From Paulinella micropora (lineage: Eukaryota; Cercozoa; Imbricatea; Euglyphida; Paulinellidae): a stretch of DNA of 38,206 bases. The stretch's first letter is position 1. Every line of letters begins with the position of its first letter. The stretch spans positions 1 to 38,206 of the forward strand of contig WBZZ01003089.1 of NCBI GenBank assembly GCA_019918135.1. The letters are read 5' to 3'. Shown piece by piece: positions 28,046-37,865 of this stretch. The position numbers were made by a program, and so were the translations under genes. The notes beneath the pieces were generated by a model that did not search any database, had not been told where the DNA came from, and worked only from the letters and a program-made list of their open reading frames with translations.

Positions 28046-28313
28046 GGACACCGTGATAGCCCAGTGGTCAAGTTCTACCATCTGGGCCCTGTCGCCAGTT
28101 CGATTCCCGTCGGTGCCACCAGTATTTTCATTGAACATACCGGTCTATTTCTGGACCAGTATTTTCATTGAACATACCGGCCCGTCTGGAAGTGTTGGAA
28201 CTGCCCTTGCGGGGGTGTCATTAGAGCTTATCGTCAATTCTTCGTACTCCCCTCACGGGTGAGACGATGGAGGCGCATGTGCAGAAATGCATCAGCCATT
28301 GACAGAGAAGCAC
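28046..28313 (+). mobile_element. tRNA-derived SINE, full copy 1
   Basis: The head has a tRNA layout. Internal RNA polymerase III promoter boxes are A (TAGCCCAGTGG) and B (AGTTCGATTCC). The end, CGGTGCCACCA, can pair with the CACCG near the start and carries a CCA-like terminus. The body follows (CAGTATTTTCATTGAACATACC, repeated once or twice, then TGGAAGTGTTGGAACTGCC...AGAGAAGCAC) and ends in (ATT)n. The head-body-simple tail plan is that of tRNA-SINEs moved by a LINE. The extra base in the acceptor stem suggests it is not a working tRNA gene. Confidence 0.8.
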
Positions 28314-28409
<96 letters not shown>

Positions 28410-28710
28410 GGACACCGTGATAGCCCAGTGGTCAAGTTCTACCATCTGGGCCCTGTCGCCAGTTCGATTCCCGTCGGTGCCACCAGTATTTTCATTGAAC
28501 ATACCGATCCGTCTGGACCAGTATTTTCATTGAACATACCGATCCGTCTGGACCAGTATTTTCATTGAACATACCGGCCCGTCTGGAAGTGTTGGAACTG
28601 CCCTTGCGGGGGTGTCATTAGAGCTTATCGTCAATTCTTCGTACTCCCCTCACGGGTGAGACGATGGAGGCGCATGTGCAGATTTGCATCAGCCATTGAC
28701 AGAGAAGCAC
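28410..28710 (+). mobile_element. tRNA-derived SINE, copy 2
   Basis: Full copy with three CAGTATTTTCATTGAACATACCG units instead of two, making it about 33 bases longer. The preceding (ATT)n run (28,314-28,409) is the longest in the cluster. Confidence 0.8.
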
Positions 28711-28759
<49 letters not shown>

Positions 28760-28760
<1 letters not shown>

Positions 28761-28930
28761 GGGAGTACATAGGCCATCGGTCCCTTTCCATGGGCTAATT
28801 GGTATAAAGCTCCTAGAGTAATGTTCTATGCCGTCACTTCCTTTATTCCACCGATTGGTGTGGAGACTTTCCTTATGGAATGGAGGACTGGATGCACATG
28901 GCCTTTTGGCTCAGCAATTGGCAGGAGATA

Positions 28931-28932
<2 letters not shown>
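28760..28932 (+). repeat. Second (ATT)n-tailed repeat, copy 2
   Basis: Near-identical to 27,847-28,020 (for example TCCCTTTCC for TCCTTTCC). The order truncated or full SINE, this unit, full SINE is repeated as a block, suggesting segmental duplication of about 0.93 kb. Confidence 0.75.
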
Positions 28933-28976
<44 letters not shown>

Positions 28977-29244
28977 GGACACCGTGATAGCCCAGTGGTC
29001 AAGTTCTACCATCTGGGCCCTGTCGCCAGTTCGATTCCCGTCGGTGCCACCAGTATTTTCATTGAACATACCGGTCTATTTCTGGACCAGTATTTTCATT
29101 GAACATACCGGCCCGTCTGGAAGTGTTGGAACTGCCCTTGCGGGGGTGTCATTAGAGCTTATCGTCAATTCTTCGTACTCCCCTCACGGGTGAGACGATG
29201 GAGGCGCATGTGCAGAAATGCATCAGCCATTGACAGAGAAGCAC
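28977..29244 (+). mobile_element. tRNA-derived SINE, copy 3
   Basis: Full copy, with the same CCGGTCTATTTCTGGACCAG variant as copy 1. This supports block duplication of the preceding unit plus SINE. Confidence 0.8.
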
Positions 29245-29270
29245 TATTATTATTATTATTATTATTATTT

Positions 29271-29536
29271 GGACACCGTGATAGCCCAGTGGTCAAGTTC
29301 TACCATCTGGGCCCTGTCGCCAGTTCGATTCCCGTCGGTGCCACCAGTATTTTCATTGAACATACCGATCCGTCTGGACCAGTATTTTCATTGAACATAC
29401 CGGCCCGTCTGGAAGTGTTGGAACTGCCCTTGCGGGGGTGTCATTAGAGCTTATCGTCAATTCTTCGTACTCCCCTCACGGGTGAGACGATGGAGGCGCA
29501 TGTGCAGAAATGCATCAGCCATTGACAGAGAAGCAC
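29271..29536 (+). mobile_element. tRNA-derived SINE, copy 4
   Basis: Full copy with the CCGATCCGTCTGGACCAG variant shared with copy 2. Short (ATT)n tail. Confidence 0.8.
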
Positions 29537-29560
29537 TATTATTATTAATATTATTATTTT

Positions 29561-29826
29561 GGTCACCGTGATAGCCCAGTGGTCAAGTTCTACCATCTGG
29601 GCCCTGTCGCCAGTTCGATTCCCGTCGGTGCCACCAGTATTTTTATTGAACATACAGATCCGTCTGGACCAGTATTTTCATTGAACATACCGGCCCGTCT
29701 GGAAGTGTTGGAACTGCCCTTGCGGGGGTGTCATTACAGCCTATCGTCAATTCTTCGTACTCCCCTCATGGGTGAGACGATGGAGGCGCATGTGCAGAAA
29801 TGCATCAGCCATTGACAGAGAAGCAC
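29561..29826 (+). mobile_element. tRNA-derived SINE, copy 5
   Basis: Full copy beginning GGTCACCG, with a few private changes (TTTTTATTGAACATACAG, TCATTACAGCC, CTCATGGG). Its (ATT)n tail (29,827-29,908) is interrupted by the retrotransposon LTR. Confidence 0.8.
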
Positions 29827-29841
29827 TATTATTATTATTAA

Positions 29842-29902
<61 letters not shown>

Positions 29903-29908
29903 GTTATT

Positions 29909-30151
29909 TGTAATGCCCCCAACGATAGCTCGTAAAAAGTCGGTAATACAACCAAACACAGTCCTCAAAAGATGAGAATGATGTCTCGTTATATTAATAG
30001 CTCAGTGAAGCCAAAAAGGAAAACGGCAACAGACCAGGAATAAAATGGCATCAGGTCCAATCCGGACAAATAATACTGAAAAACAAGCTGGTGCACCTGT
30101 CACCAGGAAAAGGTACTTTTTACCGGCGGCTATCCGGGGGTGATGCCTACA
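29909..30151 (-). mobile_element. 3' LTR of the Ty3/gypsy element
   Basis: On the minus strand the segment starts TGTAGGCATCACCCCC and ends GGGGGCATTACA. This gives the expected TG...CA limits (here TGTA...TACA) and a size of about 243 bases. It lies directly after a purine tract (GGGAGGGGGTAC) and abuts an (ATT)n run that would be the insertion target. The matching 5' LTR is outside the window, so identity between the two LTRs cannot be tested. Confidence 0.65.
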
Positions 30152-30166
30152 GTACCCCCTCCCGAT
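30152..30166 (-). promoter_or_regulatory. Polypurine tract of the retrotransposon
   Basis: ATCGGGAGGGGGTAC on the minus strand, immediately before the LTR start TGTAGG. It would prime plus-strand DNA synthesis. Confidence 0.6.
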
Positions 30167-30467
30167 TTTATGATGGAAATAGCATTTTCGTCATACACCT
30201 TCTGATTTCTTTCTGCAAATAGTATGCGCTATGGAGTCATGCCACACAGCGCATCGACCCACGGATAGACGCTAAAAGACGATAAATATATCCTCATACG
30301 GCACGTCAAAGCGGATTCTCTAGCCTTTCTTGTAAATTTTGAACTCCTTCCCCTAAATTTTTTTTCTTTTTTTTTTCGGCAGTATGTCAAGAACAAACGT
30401 ACTATTAATAAAAAAAATACAAACAAAGTGGTGCTGTATTCCCCCCTTGATCTCCTTCTTCTTCTTC

Positions 30468-30507
<40 letters not shown>

Positions 30508-30994
30508 CAGGGAGATCGTAAGTACATTGTCTTTTTTAATAACATACCCTTGTATAAGGCGGATATCCTATGATATAGTATTAGGGGGCCAGTCCTAATA
30601 GCTATATCCGAAGTCGAGGTGTATGTACCCGACCCTGCGATATACCGACACAAGTAGAGATTGACCGTGCTCAGGTACGACAGTATATAATCTATCGTAA
30701 AAATAATTTAATGAAAGTTTCAGAGAACATTTCATTTTCGAGAACATCATCCCAGGACTTGGAAAGGGTCATACCCGGGAACACCATCGCTCAATACACT
30801 AGCGATCCCCGTATACGGTGTAGTATCATCGTCGATCGACCTTTCGCACTCGTATGTTGCGATCGAATGCCAAGTTATATCACTGAGTCTTTTTAATATT
30901 CATATTGATAACTGATGATGCATGATCAAATCATGATACGCCGTGGGCAATCAATCAGTTTATTTGAGACGCATAAAGAAAAATAGTTTCTTTG
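30167..30994 (-). other. 3' untranslated region of the retrotransposon
   Basis: About 0.83 kb between the last coding frame and the polypurine tract. It contains a (TTC)n/(ATT)n run at 30,454-30,506. No open frame with recognisable features was found; an envelope gene is not seen. Confidence 0.5.
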
Positions 30995-31351
30995 TCACTG
31001 CCTTCGTCGTCTGGCGCGGATTTCTTTGCCTGGTGGAGGACCACCAACAAAAGTCAGATCGAACTTTGACTGTTCGAGAATGTCCCAGATCTTATTAGGG
31101 ATTCCGCCCAACGATAATTCAAAAGGGACATCAAGCACTCCTCTTGGCAGTGTCTGAATGGTCCACGCAGTGTAATCCTTGTCTCTGGGAGTAATTGTAT
31201 CATCCCATGTCTCGAGACTTTTTGCGTCTTTATATACTGGCAGATAATGTCTTGCCTTTGGATCCTCAACCGGGTCCATACTTCTCCAGAACTGGAGTAT
31301 CGGTTGTACTATCTTTTGCGGCTGATGATATTTTGAGTGTCCGTGTGACAC
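30995..31351 (-). pseudogene. Out-of-frame C-terminal tail of the retrotransposon polyprotein
   Basis: This encodes 118 residues in a frame different from the integrase ORF, which it overlaps by 86 bases. The peptide is Pro/Lys/Arg-rich with motifs such as DTITPRDKDYTAWTIQTLP and ends in a basic RARRRRQ. No chromodomain or envelope feature is visible. Composition and position fit a continuation of the polyprotein after a frame change near 31,270-31,350, but a separate small gene is possible. Confidence 0.4.
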
Positions 31352-32822
31352 GCATCTGTCGTGGGACCGCCACGACCCGCATCAAGTATAAGTCTGAGAG
31401 AGTGTCATCAGCGACATGTTGTTCCGCTGGTCTCATCAGATAGAAAACATTTTTCACCCATGCGATGGTTGCTATCGCATCGCCTTCCTTCCATCGCTCA
31501 TGGACAATCTCAACGTTGCCCGCGTTTGGGTCTGTGTCCGTCCCCTCCTCCTCCTGGTGGACGTCCTTTGATCTCATCGACCTCATCGCCTTCCTCGGTT
31601 GGTCGTTGATAAGATCATTCCGCGCTCTCCTTAGCTGCGCCTCTGTGATCTTCTCCTTCTTTCCGCTATGCTCTCGCGGAGACTTGGACTGAGTCCCCAC
31701 CGCGCTTATGCGGTCAGTCTTCTCCTTGCTGTCCACCTCACTCTCCTCCTTCTCAGCTATCGGTGCCCGATAAGCATCGTCTTGGTCTATGCCAGCCTCC
31801 TTGTGGATGGGCTGCACCTCTTTGAAATCATCCTTCATCCGTTTTAACGCCTCCTCAACGGATTCATCTTCCAGTAAGAAGGGATCATACTTAATCAGCC
31901 TTCTTACATTCACAATTTGCACCTTCCCTCTACCCCTGATCTTGTAATTCAGAGATCCCGTCTGTTCCATAATCTGATAAGGTCCTTTCCAGTGAGTGAA
32001 CAGCTTAGAGCTGACTCCCTTCGGGACTTGAGGATGGTACAATAGTACAATATCCCCGACCTGGAACTTGATCTGATCCAAGTGCGCTTGTCGCACCCCT
32101 TCAGCATCAGTCTTTCGGCGCTCCGCCTCTCTATGCGCCCTGACTATTTGTTCCGCCTCCATCTTCACTCTAAGTCTCATCCCAAACAACTCATCCGCAT
32201 CCGCCCAAGTGTCTTTTGGGTGAAGGAGCGAAGTCGGGATATCAGGCTCACGCCCATATACTAACTGATATGGCGAGATTGAGCTCTTCGAGCCTTCTAA
32301 CGCCGTAGAGGGTAGACAGTTCATTGCAAACGCAAATGATGGTGCTGCCTCGACCCATGCTCTTTGATTCTCCTTCTTCGTGCAATACATCTTTAGCGAG
32401 GCTTTGAGGGGTCTGTGTACCCGCTCGATTTTCCCATTTGCTCGCGGGTTATAGGCAGTAACATATTGCCATTTCATCCCGTAATACTTAGATAGTTTGT
32501 CGATGACCTCGTTATTAAAGTCCGAGCCTCGATCAGAACATATCTTTCTTGGTACTCCGATCTGTGAGATGATCCTATCGATCAGCGCCTCGGCCGTCGT
32601 CTTGCCGGTAACGTCTTTGACAGGGATGATCCACACATAGTTGGTGGCTCTGTCAATAGCCGTAAGGAGGTATTTGTAACCATCCTTCGATTCTGGGAAA
32701 GGTCCCACATGATCAATGTGTATAAACTCAAACATCCCCGCATGAAGAGGAAATTCGCCAATCAGGCCGAAATTTGCCTTCAGTGGTGTTTTATTTATCT
32801 TGCACGGGATGCATGCATCCAC
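31266..32822 (-). CDS. Ty3/gypsy integrase region (frame-shifted from pol)
   Basis: This 518-residue frame begins in the zinc-binding HHCC motif (ACIPCK, the two Cys) and continues with the DDE core: Asp37 in FIHIDHVGPF, Asp97 in ICSDRGSDF, Glu133 in GKIERVHRP. The 35 residues between Asp97 and Glu133 match the DD35E rule. A GPY/F module (HWKGPYQIM, about 277-285) and a beta stretch (VQIVNVRRLIKY) follow. The last 200 residues are charged and probably flexible. Integrase joins the cDNA to host DNA. The two His of HHCC lie in the other frame (pol ORF, residues 1285 and 1292), so the element is broken here, or recoded, near 32,815. Confidence 0.85.
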   Translation of the reverse strand: MDACIPCKINKTPLKANFGLIGEFPLHAGMFEFIHIDHVGPFPESKDGYKYLLTAIDRATNYVWIIPVKDVTGKTTAEALIDRIISQIGVPRKICSDRGSDFNNEVIDKLSKYYGMKWQYVTAYNPRANGKIERVHRPLKASLKMYCTKKENQRAWVEAAPSFAFAMNCLPSTALEGSKSSISPYQLVYGREPDIPTSLLHPKDTWADADELFGMRLRVKMEAEQIVRAHREAERRKTDAEGVRQAHLDQIKFQVGDIVLLYHPQVPKGVSSKLFTHWKGPYQIMEQTGSLNYKIRGRGKVQIVNVRRLIKYDPFLLEDESVEEALKRMKDDFKEVQPIHKEAGIDQDDAYRAPIAEKEESEVDSKEKTDRISAVGTQSKSPREHSGKKEKITEAQLRRARNDLINDQPRKAMRSMRSKDVHQEEEGTDTDPNAGNVEIVHERWKEGDAIATIAWVKNVFYLMRPAEQHVADDTLSDLYLMRVVAVPRQMRVTRTLKISSAAKDSTTDTPVLEKYGPG

Positions 32823-35800
32823 CGCCTACATATATATGAGTTCGTTGTCGACCCGGATGCGCCAAAAGTGGGCAATTGTGGGCTGCGACAAATATAAATC
32901 GTCTCAGACTCTCCGGTACCCAAAGGGTCCATTTGTCCGGCTGTGATGCATAGCGACCGTGAAGGCCCTTGTACCACAGTAGACCATCTCTCCATCCCAT
33001 CTCCTTCATATGATCTTTGATCGCTTTCGTCATCCGTAGCTCATCCGGGTTCTGATATAACTGTATCAGTTCTTTAAACTCCGGATCTTGAGCCTGCTGT
33101 TGCCTCCATGCGGTAGGCGAGGCTATATGGATAGTACCATCTTCTAGCCGTACCCCGATTCTTTCCGGGTCATCGTCTAGGTCACTTCTCCGCTCTTGAG
33201 GAGGCTCCGCATAAACTTCCTGCGTCTCCTCTTCCTCTCTTATGTTCGCCTTCGCATTCTCATATACCTCATAGGACCACTCAGCGTCCTCTTGGGTATG
33301 TAGCTCACAACATATCCCGTGATCCGGGCCTTGTGGACTGTACCGTAGACCTGTGCGGTCATATCGGACTCCACTCGCCATCTCCATCGCCTCAATGTGG
33401 CTGACCTCATACACCTTGTCAGTGGACAAGTCTTCCATCTCCACCGTGGACACCAACGCCGATACTTCTGAGTTAAACTCTAGCCTAGAGAGGCTATCAG
33501 CGACCACATTTCGCTTTCCCGGTAGATGGACCATTGTAAAATCGAAACAAGACAAGAACGCTTGCCACCGCGCCAGCCGTCCCGTCTGTTCATGATTCAT
33601 CAACCATAACAGGTTATGATGATCAGTTCTGACAGTAAATTGAGGTCCTCCCCACAAATACTCTCTGAGCCTCTTGAGGGCCCATACTACCGCCAACGCC
33701 TCTCTTTGCCTTGTGCAATAGTTTCTCTCCGCCGCACACAACTTCCTACTAATAAACATGATTGGGCGTAATTTCTTCTCCTCATCCTCTTGTTGTAATA
33801 CAGCCCCAATCGCAAACTTAGATGCGTCTGTATCGACTACGAATTGTTTCGTAAAGTCGGGCATCGTTAACACCAGTCCTCCGTCTTTCGGGTCTTTGTA
33901 AATGAGATCTTTGAGCGCATGAAACGCTTGCAAAGCCTCTTCGCCCCACTTCTCAAAGTCTCCAAAATCTATCATTTTCTCCACTTTAGCCCGTGTTGCA
34001 CCCCAATCGGGTATAAACTGGCTATAGTATTGCGCCATCGCAAGGAATGAGTGCAATTCAGTGCGGTTCTTCGGTATCGGTCGATTCATAATCTCCTCCC
34101 TCTTCTCTTTGGATATCGAGACTCGATTATGGGAGATCTCGTACCCTAAGTATGTCACACTCGTCTTGGCAAGTTGACACTTCTTTAGATTGCACTTCAG
34201 GCCAAAAGCTCCGATGCGCCTGAATATATCGGACAAATGATCGATATGCTCCTCCATTGTGTTAGAGTATACGATAATGTCATCGATATAGCAAAATGCA
34301 TATTCTCCCGCCTTCTGTCCCCGCCTTCTCATAAAGCCACCGTCAGACAAATCATCGTACTGACTGCTCAACATCTTCTGCATCGCCTTCTGGAAAAGTC
34401 CTGGGGCTTGCTTGAGGCCCATCGGAAGCACTTTCCATTGATATATTTCCATACCCACCACAAACGCCGTCAGCCATCTGGACTTTTCCTCCAGTGGTAT
34501 CTGCCAGAAGCCATTCTTAAGGTCAATGACCGAATAGAATTTTGCATTCCGCAGTACTCTCCTTCCTTCTTCTAATGTCGGGACATGATTTCTCTCTTCC
34601 TCCAGCACCTTGTTAACACGAGCATAGTTATCTGTCAGGCGCCATTCTCCTCCTGGCTTCGGCACTATTCTCGGTTGTGAGACTATTGAGGATGTTGATC
34701 TCTCAATAAAGTCCTCATTGAGCAGCTGTCTTGCTAGCTCCTCCGCTATCTTCGCCTCATGTATACTCAAATTCGCCCTTCGTGGTGCCGGTGACGGCTC
34801 CGCACCCGGTATTTTGTAAATAACCGCAGTGAAATCTTCAGGCTTGACACCACCTGCATGTGGAGGGTAAAAAATTTCCTTGTTCGCCTCTAATTTGGCT
34901 TTTAAAAGCTCCTTCTCCTTCTCCGTGCCTACTCCTTCTTCCAATATTTTCCGCGCCGCCTCTTGAAAATCTTCATCAGACATCTGCTTATGCTGCTTGA
35001 GGGGTTCTCTGTCCTCCTCCAAGCCTAAGTCCTCTTCCGAGACATCATCTAGGCCCGTCTTTTCATACGTGACCGTGTCCGGCTCATCATCTTTACCGAG
35101 CTCCACCAGCATGTCAATGAGTCTCGCGTATTGCAAAGGAGCTTTACGGGTGTAAAAACCATCAAAGCATGTGAATGCTTGCGGTATCAATTTCAACTTG
35201 TCGAGGTCTCTGAGCTTCCGCTTGTATGCACTGCTCTGCTCACGAGTTCCCATACGACAAGCCACCACTAGCTGTTGCTTGCGAGAGGGTACCGGTATAG
35301 GATGATCAATAAGCCGGTCCCTTATTTCCTGCGCCCATATCGCCTTCTCATTATATGGCAGGATAATAGTATACGGCTTATTATTTTCGAATAAAGTCCG
35401 TAAGCATTTCTTCACTTCAGACAGTGAACGCGGCCACGTGGGCTCGTCACCCCAGAAATCAGTAATAAAACTTTTAATAGTTTCTGGTGGAGTATCCGGG
35501 ATTCGCCCCGTTCTCCTTGGTACAAACTCCTCCCTTTTTTCTTCTCCTACTTTCGCATGGAAACAGTATCCGTTAGTAACATGGACATCTGTTCCTACTC
35601 CTTCCGCGAATCTCGCCGACGACGGGCTTCTTTGTGCGACACATATAATCTCCTCCTTTCGCTTCTCGATTAAGTCATCAATAGACTTTTTGTCCCAATG
35701 GCATGTCGGAACTGTGACAGTGCACACTTGGGATTCCCAATTGTCGGTCCAGGACAGTTCATCCGGTCTTACGACATGGGGGTGAACGTACACCTCAAGT

Positions 35801-36732
35801 GCCTCATGTGCGATGGCCATCTTTTTGTGATCCGTCGCTAGACTCAGCTCATAAGCCTCATAAGAGTCAGTAGCGTTGAAGGGATCAATATCGTTCTCTT
35901 CTCCTCTTTTTACTCCATATATCACTCGCCGTGCGGCGCAATCAATCACAGCCCCCATCGTAGCCAATTGGTCATACGATAGTAATATTGACCCGTGGTA
36001 ACCGGGGACGACATAGAGGTCCATACGGTATACTCGTGCGGATTTCAATTTAAAGGTCAGTGTGATGATTCCCGTGATATCCGTCCGGCTGCTCACTCCT
36101 TTGAGAGTGCCCGTTGACTTTTTCATATTTCCGTCCACCCAGTCCCGGTATCGATTAAAAAACTTCCTGCCGACAATATTAATATTCGCCATCGTATCAT
36201 TACCAACTTTTAATATTGTCTTCAATGTTTCACGATAAAGTTCCGTATAACACAGAGCATCGGGCCAGTGTATATTGACTGCGAGAACAAGAACTTTACG
36301 TTCCAAATTTTGGAGTCTTGTCTCGAAGTTTTTCAACTCCTCCTTCTTCTCCTCCTGCTTCACCTCATTAACATTTTTATTATTCTGCGGTACTGGTGCG
36401 TTTACTATTTGAGCGACATTGTCTTGTGGTACTTGAGTACACACATTGTCTTTTTGCTCGCCACCCGCCGCGACCGTGGACATTGAGTCTGTTCGTGGTT
36501 GTTTGCTTGGCCGAGGCAATACGTCTGCCATTGGCCTCCTCGCCTCCATCGCAAGTCTCGCCTTCCTATTTGCATCAGTTATCATTGGTAACCGTGCTGT
36601 ATGAACGGGTATGAGACTACCTTGGGGCTGCAGTCTCTGTGTACCCACATCTTTGTTTTCACATAGAGGAAGCGTTGGCCCAGTCTGCACAACAGCATTA
36701 GAAAGCACTGTGACTTTAGGGTTAAACTTCAC
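32791..36732 (-). CDS. Ty3/gypsy Pol: protease-like, reverse transcriptase, RNase H
   Basis: A 1313-residue frame. The first 150 residues are linker-like. A retropepsin-like region (about 165-275) ends in a GSILLSYDQLATMGAVID block like the family's last strands, but the expected DTG active site reads NDTMAN (178-183). The RT carries YSVIDLKNGFWQI (Asp737), MGLKQAPGLFQ and CYIDDI (815-818, YIDD in place of the more usual YVDD). RNase H has VDTDAS (Asp969), Glu1011 in QREALAVVWAL and Asp1037 in RTDHHNLLWL. The tail holds the His pair of the integrase zinc site (1285, 1292) before a frame change. The listed first codon is GTG within the gag end, and no ATG is evident, so Pol is probably made by frameshifting from Gag. 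Residues 280-640 contain a long charged insert. Confidence 0.9.
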   Translation of the reverse strand: MKFNPKVTVLSNAVVQTGPTLPLCENKDVGTQRLQPQGSLIPVHTARLPMITDANRKARLAMEARRPMADVLPRPSKQPRTDSMSTVAAGGEQKDNVCTQVPQDNVAQIVNAPVPQNNKNVNEVKQEEKKEELKNFETRLQNLERKVLVLAVNIHWPDALCYTELYRETLKTILKVGNDTMANINIVGRKFFNRYRDWVDGNMKKSTGTLKGVSSRTDITGIITLTFKLKSARVYRMDLYVVPGYHGSILLSYDQLATMGAVIDCAARRVIYGVKRGEENDIDPFNATDSYEAYELSLATDHKKMAIAHEALEVYVHPHVVRPDELSWTDNWESQVCTVTVPTCHWDKKSIDDLIEKRKEEIICVAQRSPSSARFAEGVGTDVHVTNGYCFHAKVGEEKREEFVPRRTGRIPDTPPETIKSFITDFWGDEPTWPRSLSEVKKCLRTLFENNKPYTIILPYNEKAIWAQEIRDRLIDHPIPVPSRKQQLVVACRMGTREQSSAYKRKLRDLDKLKLIPQAFTCFDGFYTRKAPLQYARLIDMLVELGKDDEPDTVTYEKTGLDDVSEEDLGLEEDREPLKQHKQMSDEDFQEAARKILEEGVGTEKEKELLKAKLEANKEIFYPPHAGGVKPEDFTAVIYKIPGAEPSPAPRRANLSIHEAKIAEELARQLLNEDFIERSTSSIVSQPRIVPKPGGEWRLTDNYARVNKVLEEERNHVPTLEEGRRVLRNAKFYSVIDLKNGFWQIPLEEKSRWLTAFVVGMEIYQWKVLPMGLKQAPGLFQKAMQKMLSSQYDDLSDGGFMRRRGQKAGEYAFCYIDDIIVYSNTMEEHIDHLSDIFRRIGAFGLKCNLKKCQLAKTSVTYLGYEISHNRVSISKEKREEIMNRPIPKNRTELHSFLAMAQYYSQFIPDWGATRAKVEKMIDFGDFEKWGEEALQAFHALKDLIYKDPKDGGLVLTMPDFTKQFVVDTDASKFAIGAVLQQEDEEKKLRPIMFISRKLCAAERNYCTRQREALAVVWALKRLREYLWGGPQFTVRTDHHNLLWLMNHEQTGRLARWQAFLSCFDFTMVHLPGKRNVVADSLSRLEFNSEVSALVSTVEMEDLSTDKVYEVSHIEAMEMASGVRYDRTGLRYSPQGPDHGICCELHTQEDAEWSYEVYENAKANIREEEETQEVYAEPPQERRSDLDDDPERIGVRLEDGTIHIASPTAWRQQQAQDPEFKELIQLYQNPDELRMTKAIKDHMKEMGWRDGLLWYKGLHGRYASQPDKWTLWVPESLRRFIFVAAHNCPLLAHPGRQRTHIYVGGGCMHPVQDK

Positions 36733-37865
36733 AGTCTTCTCCTTCCTCTCTTCTTCCCCCTCCAGTCATTCCACCACCTCGAAACGATTACCTTGAGTAG
36801 TGTCCGGGTAGGATGACGTATCGGTCTCCGAGGCAGTGTTGCAGGCCTGAGCTCGACCGAAATTTGGGTTGGAGCTTGCCCACGAGCCTCCTCCTCCTCT
36901 GGGTGGGGGGCTGGAGCTCGAACAGCTCTCCCTCCATAAGGGGTATATCCCCGACCTCCTCCTCTTCCTCTCTGAGGGGTTCCCTGCCACCTCGAGGCTC
37001 CTCTCCATGTTCCTCGTCCTCGTCCTCCTCCTCCTCCTCCTCGTCCTCCTGCTCCTGCTCCTCCTTCTCGTCCTCTTTGAGAGGCCTTTAAGTTCTTTTG
37101 TCTCTCCCTTTCCTCCTTCTTCTCCTTCATCCTCTTCATGTAGGTAATGATTGCCTCTCGTAACTCCTCATCATCACACATATTGGCATACCAGCCTTCG
37201 TTCACAGCGGCAATCTGAAGCATATTGAAAAGGCCCGGTTCCTTGCCTTCCGTCCTGCTCAGAAAATTTGCCCTTGCTGTTGGGTTCTGCCTATCATGAT
37301 TGAAAGAGCAGTCTCTGTTCTCCATCTGTGCCTTACACTGCAAGCCCGCGAACCACCTCCAACATGCGGTCTTCAGGTCTGGCTCTCTCTGTCTCTTCCA
37401 ACCGGCAACTCTGTTTGTGTACGTGGCTTGTGCGCCAACAGGTACACCGCCTGCCTGTGCCGTATGTGCCTCCGTGAGCGAGTCCATGTTTGAGCATGCA
37501 CTCATCACTTCTTGAAACAGTGCTGACGGAGCAACGCTTTGAACCGTATTTTCGAACACGTGTGTCTCGAGGAAGTTCTTGGACTTCACTGAGCTAAACG
37601 TCGAGCATTGTTGTATGAGCTGAGTAAGCTTGCTCGGGTTAACTGTGTGTAACGCCGAAAAGAAATAGAGGATGATCGACTTGCGGCCATAGAATAGCCC
37701 ATAGGAGGAAACTACCTCCGTAAGGGTCGCCGCCAAGCCAACAGCACTCCTCAAACTCATCGCCACTGTCTCAAAGATTTCAAATCCTATGAGAGTACCA
37801 GTGCAGAGATGCTGGTATCCATGAGATTGAAAAATATGAAATGAGTGTGGCCACCGCCAGTTCAC
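36729..37865 (-). CDS. Gag C-terminal part with CCCH finger and RGG tail
   Basis: A 378-residue frame. About residues 20-150 look like capsid-type helices. A C-x8-C-x8-C-x3-H cluster (Cys168, Cys177, Cys186, His190) replaces the CCHC zinc knuckle usual for Ty3/gypsy nucleocapsids. A Lys/Glu helix (about 240-260) and an Arg/Gly-rich segment (264-314) with many RGG/GRG repeats follow, typical of RNA binding. The stop overlaps the first pol codon (CTGTGA), with pol in the -1 frame relative to gag. The first Met is probably not the true start, since the N-terminal part of Gag lies in the next frame to the right (37,780-38,205). Confidence 0.75.
   Translation of the reverse strand: MNWRWPHSFHIFQSHGYQHLCTGTLIGFEIFETVAMSLRSAVGLAATLTEVVSSYGLFYGRKSIILYFFSALHTVNPSKLTQLIQQCSTFSSVKSKNFLETHVFENTVQSVAPSALFQEVMSACSNMDSLTEAHTAQAGGVPVGAQATYTNRVAGWKRQREPDLKTACWRWFAGLQCKAQMENRDCSFNHDRQNPTARANFLSRTEGKEPGLFNMLQIAAVNEGWYANMCDDEELREAIITYMKRMKEKKEERERQKNLKASQRGREGGAGAGGRGGGGGGRGRGTWRGASRWQGTPQRGRGGGRGYTPYGGRAVRAPAPHPEEEEARGQAPTQISVELRPATLPRRPIRHPTRTLLKVIVSRWWNDWRGKKRGRRRL

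Noticed and set aside
28046..28121. Functional tRNA gene in the SINE heads
   Set aside because: A and B boxes and a CCA-like end are present, but the acceptor stem has an extra base and every copy is joined to the same SINE body, so these are retroposon heads.
28287..28568. Frames with long Tyr, Ile, Leu or Asn runs in the SINE cluster
   Set aside because: They are (ATT)n tails joined to SINE bodies; nothing indicates translation.
27708..29826. CRISPR-like array of regular repeats
   Set aside because: The repeat units are about 270 bases with microsatellite spacers in eukaryotic DNA; this is a SINE cluster.
30439..30469. Polypurine tract at the (TTC)n run as the LTR border
   Set aside because: It is purine-rich on the minus strand, but no TG-start follows it. 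The tract at 30,152-30,166 is followed directly by TGTAGG and gives matching TGTA...TACA limits.
31266..32822. Integrase of the polinton-like virus
   Set aside because: The DDE integrase is fused to a Ty3/gypsy RT-RNase H context with its own LTR, 18 kb from the viral block and in the opposite orientation to most viral genes. No viral integrase is in the window.
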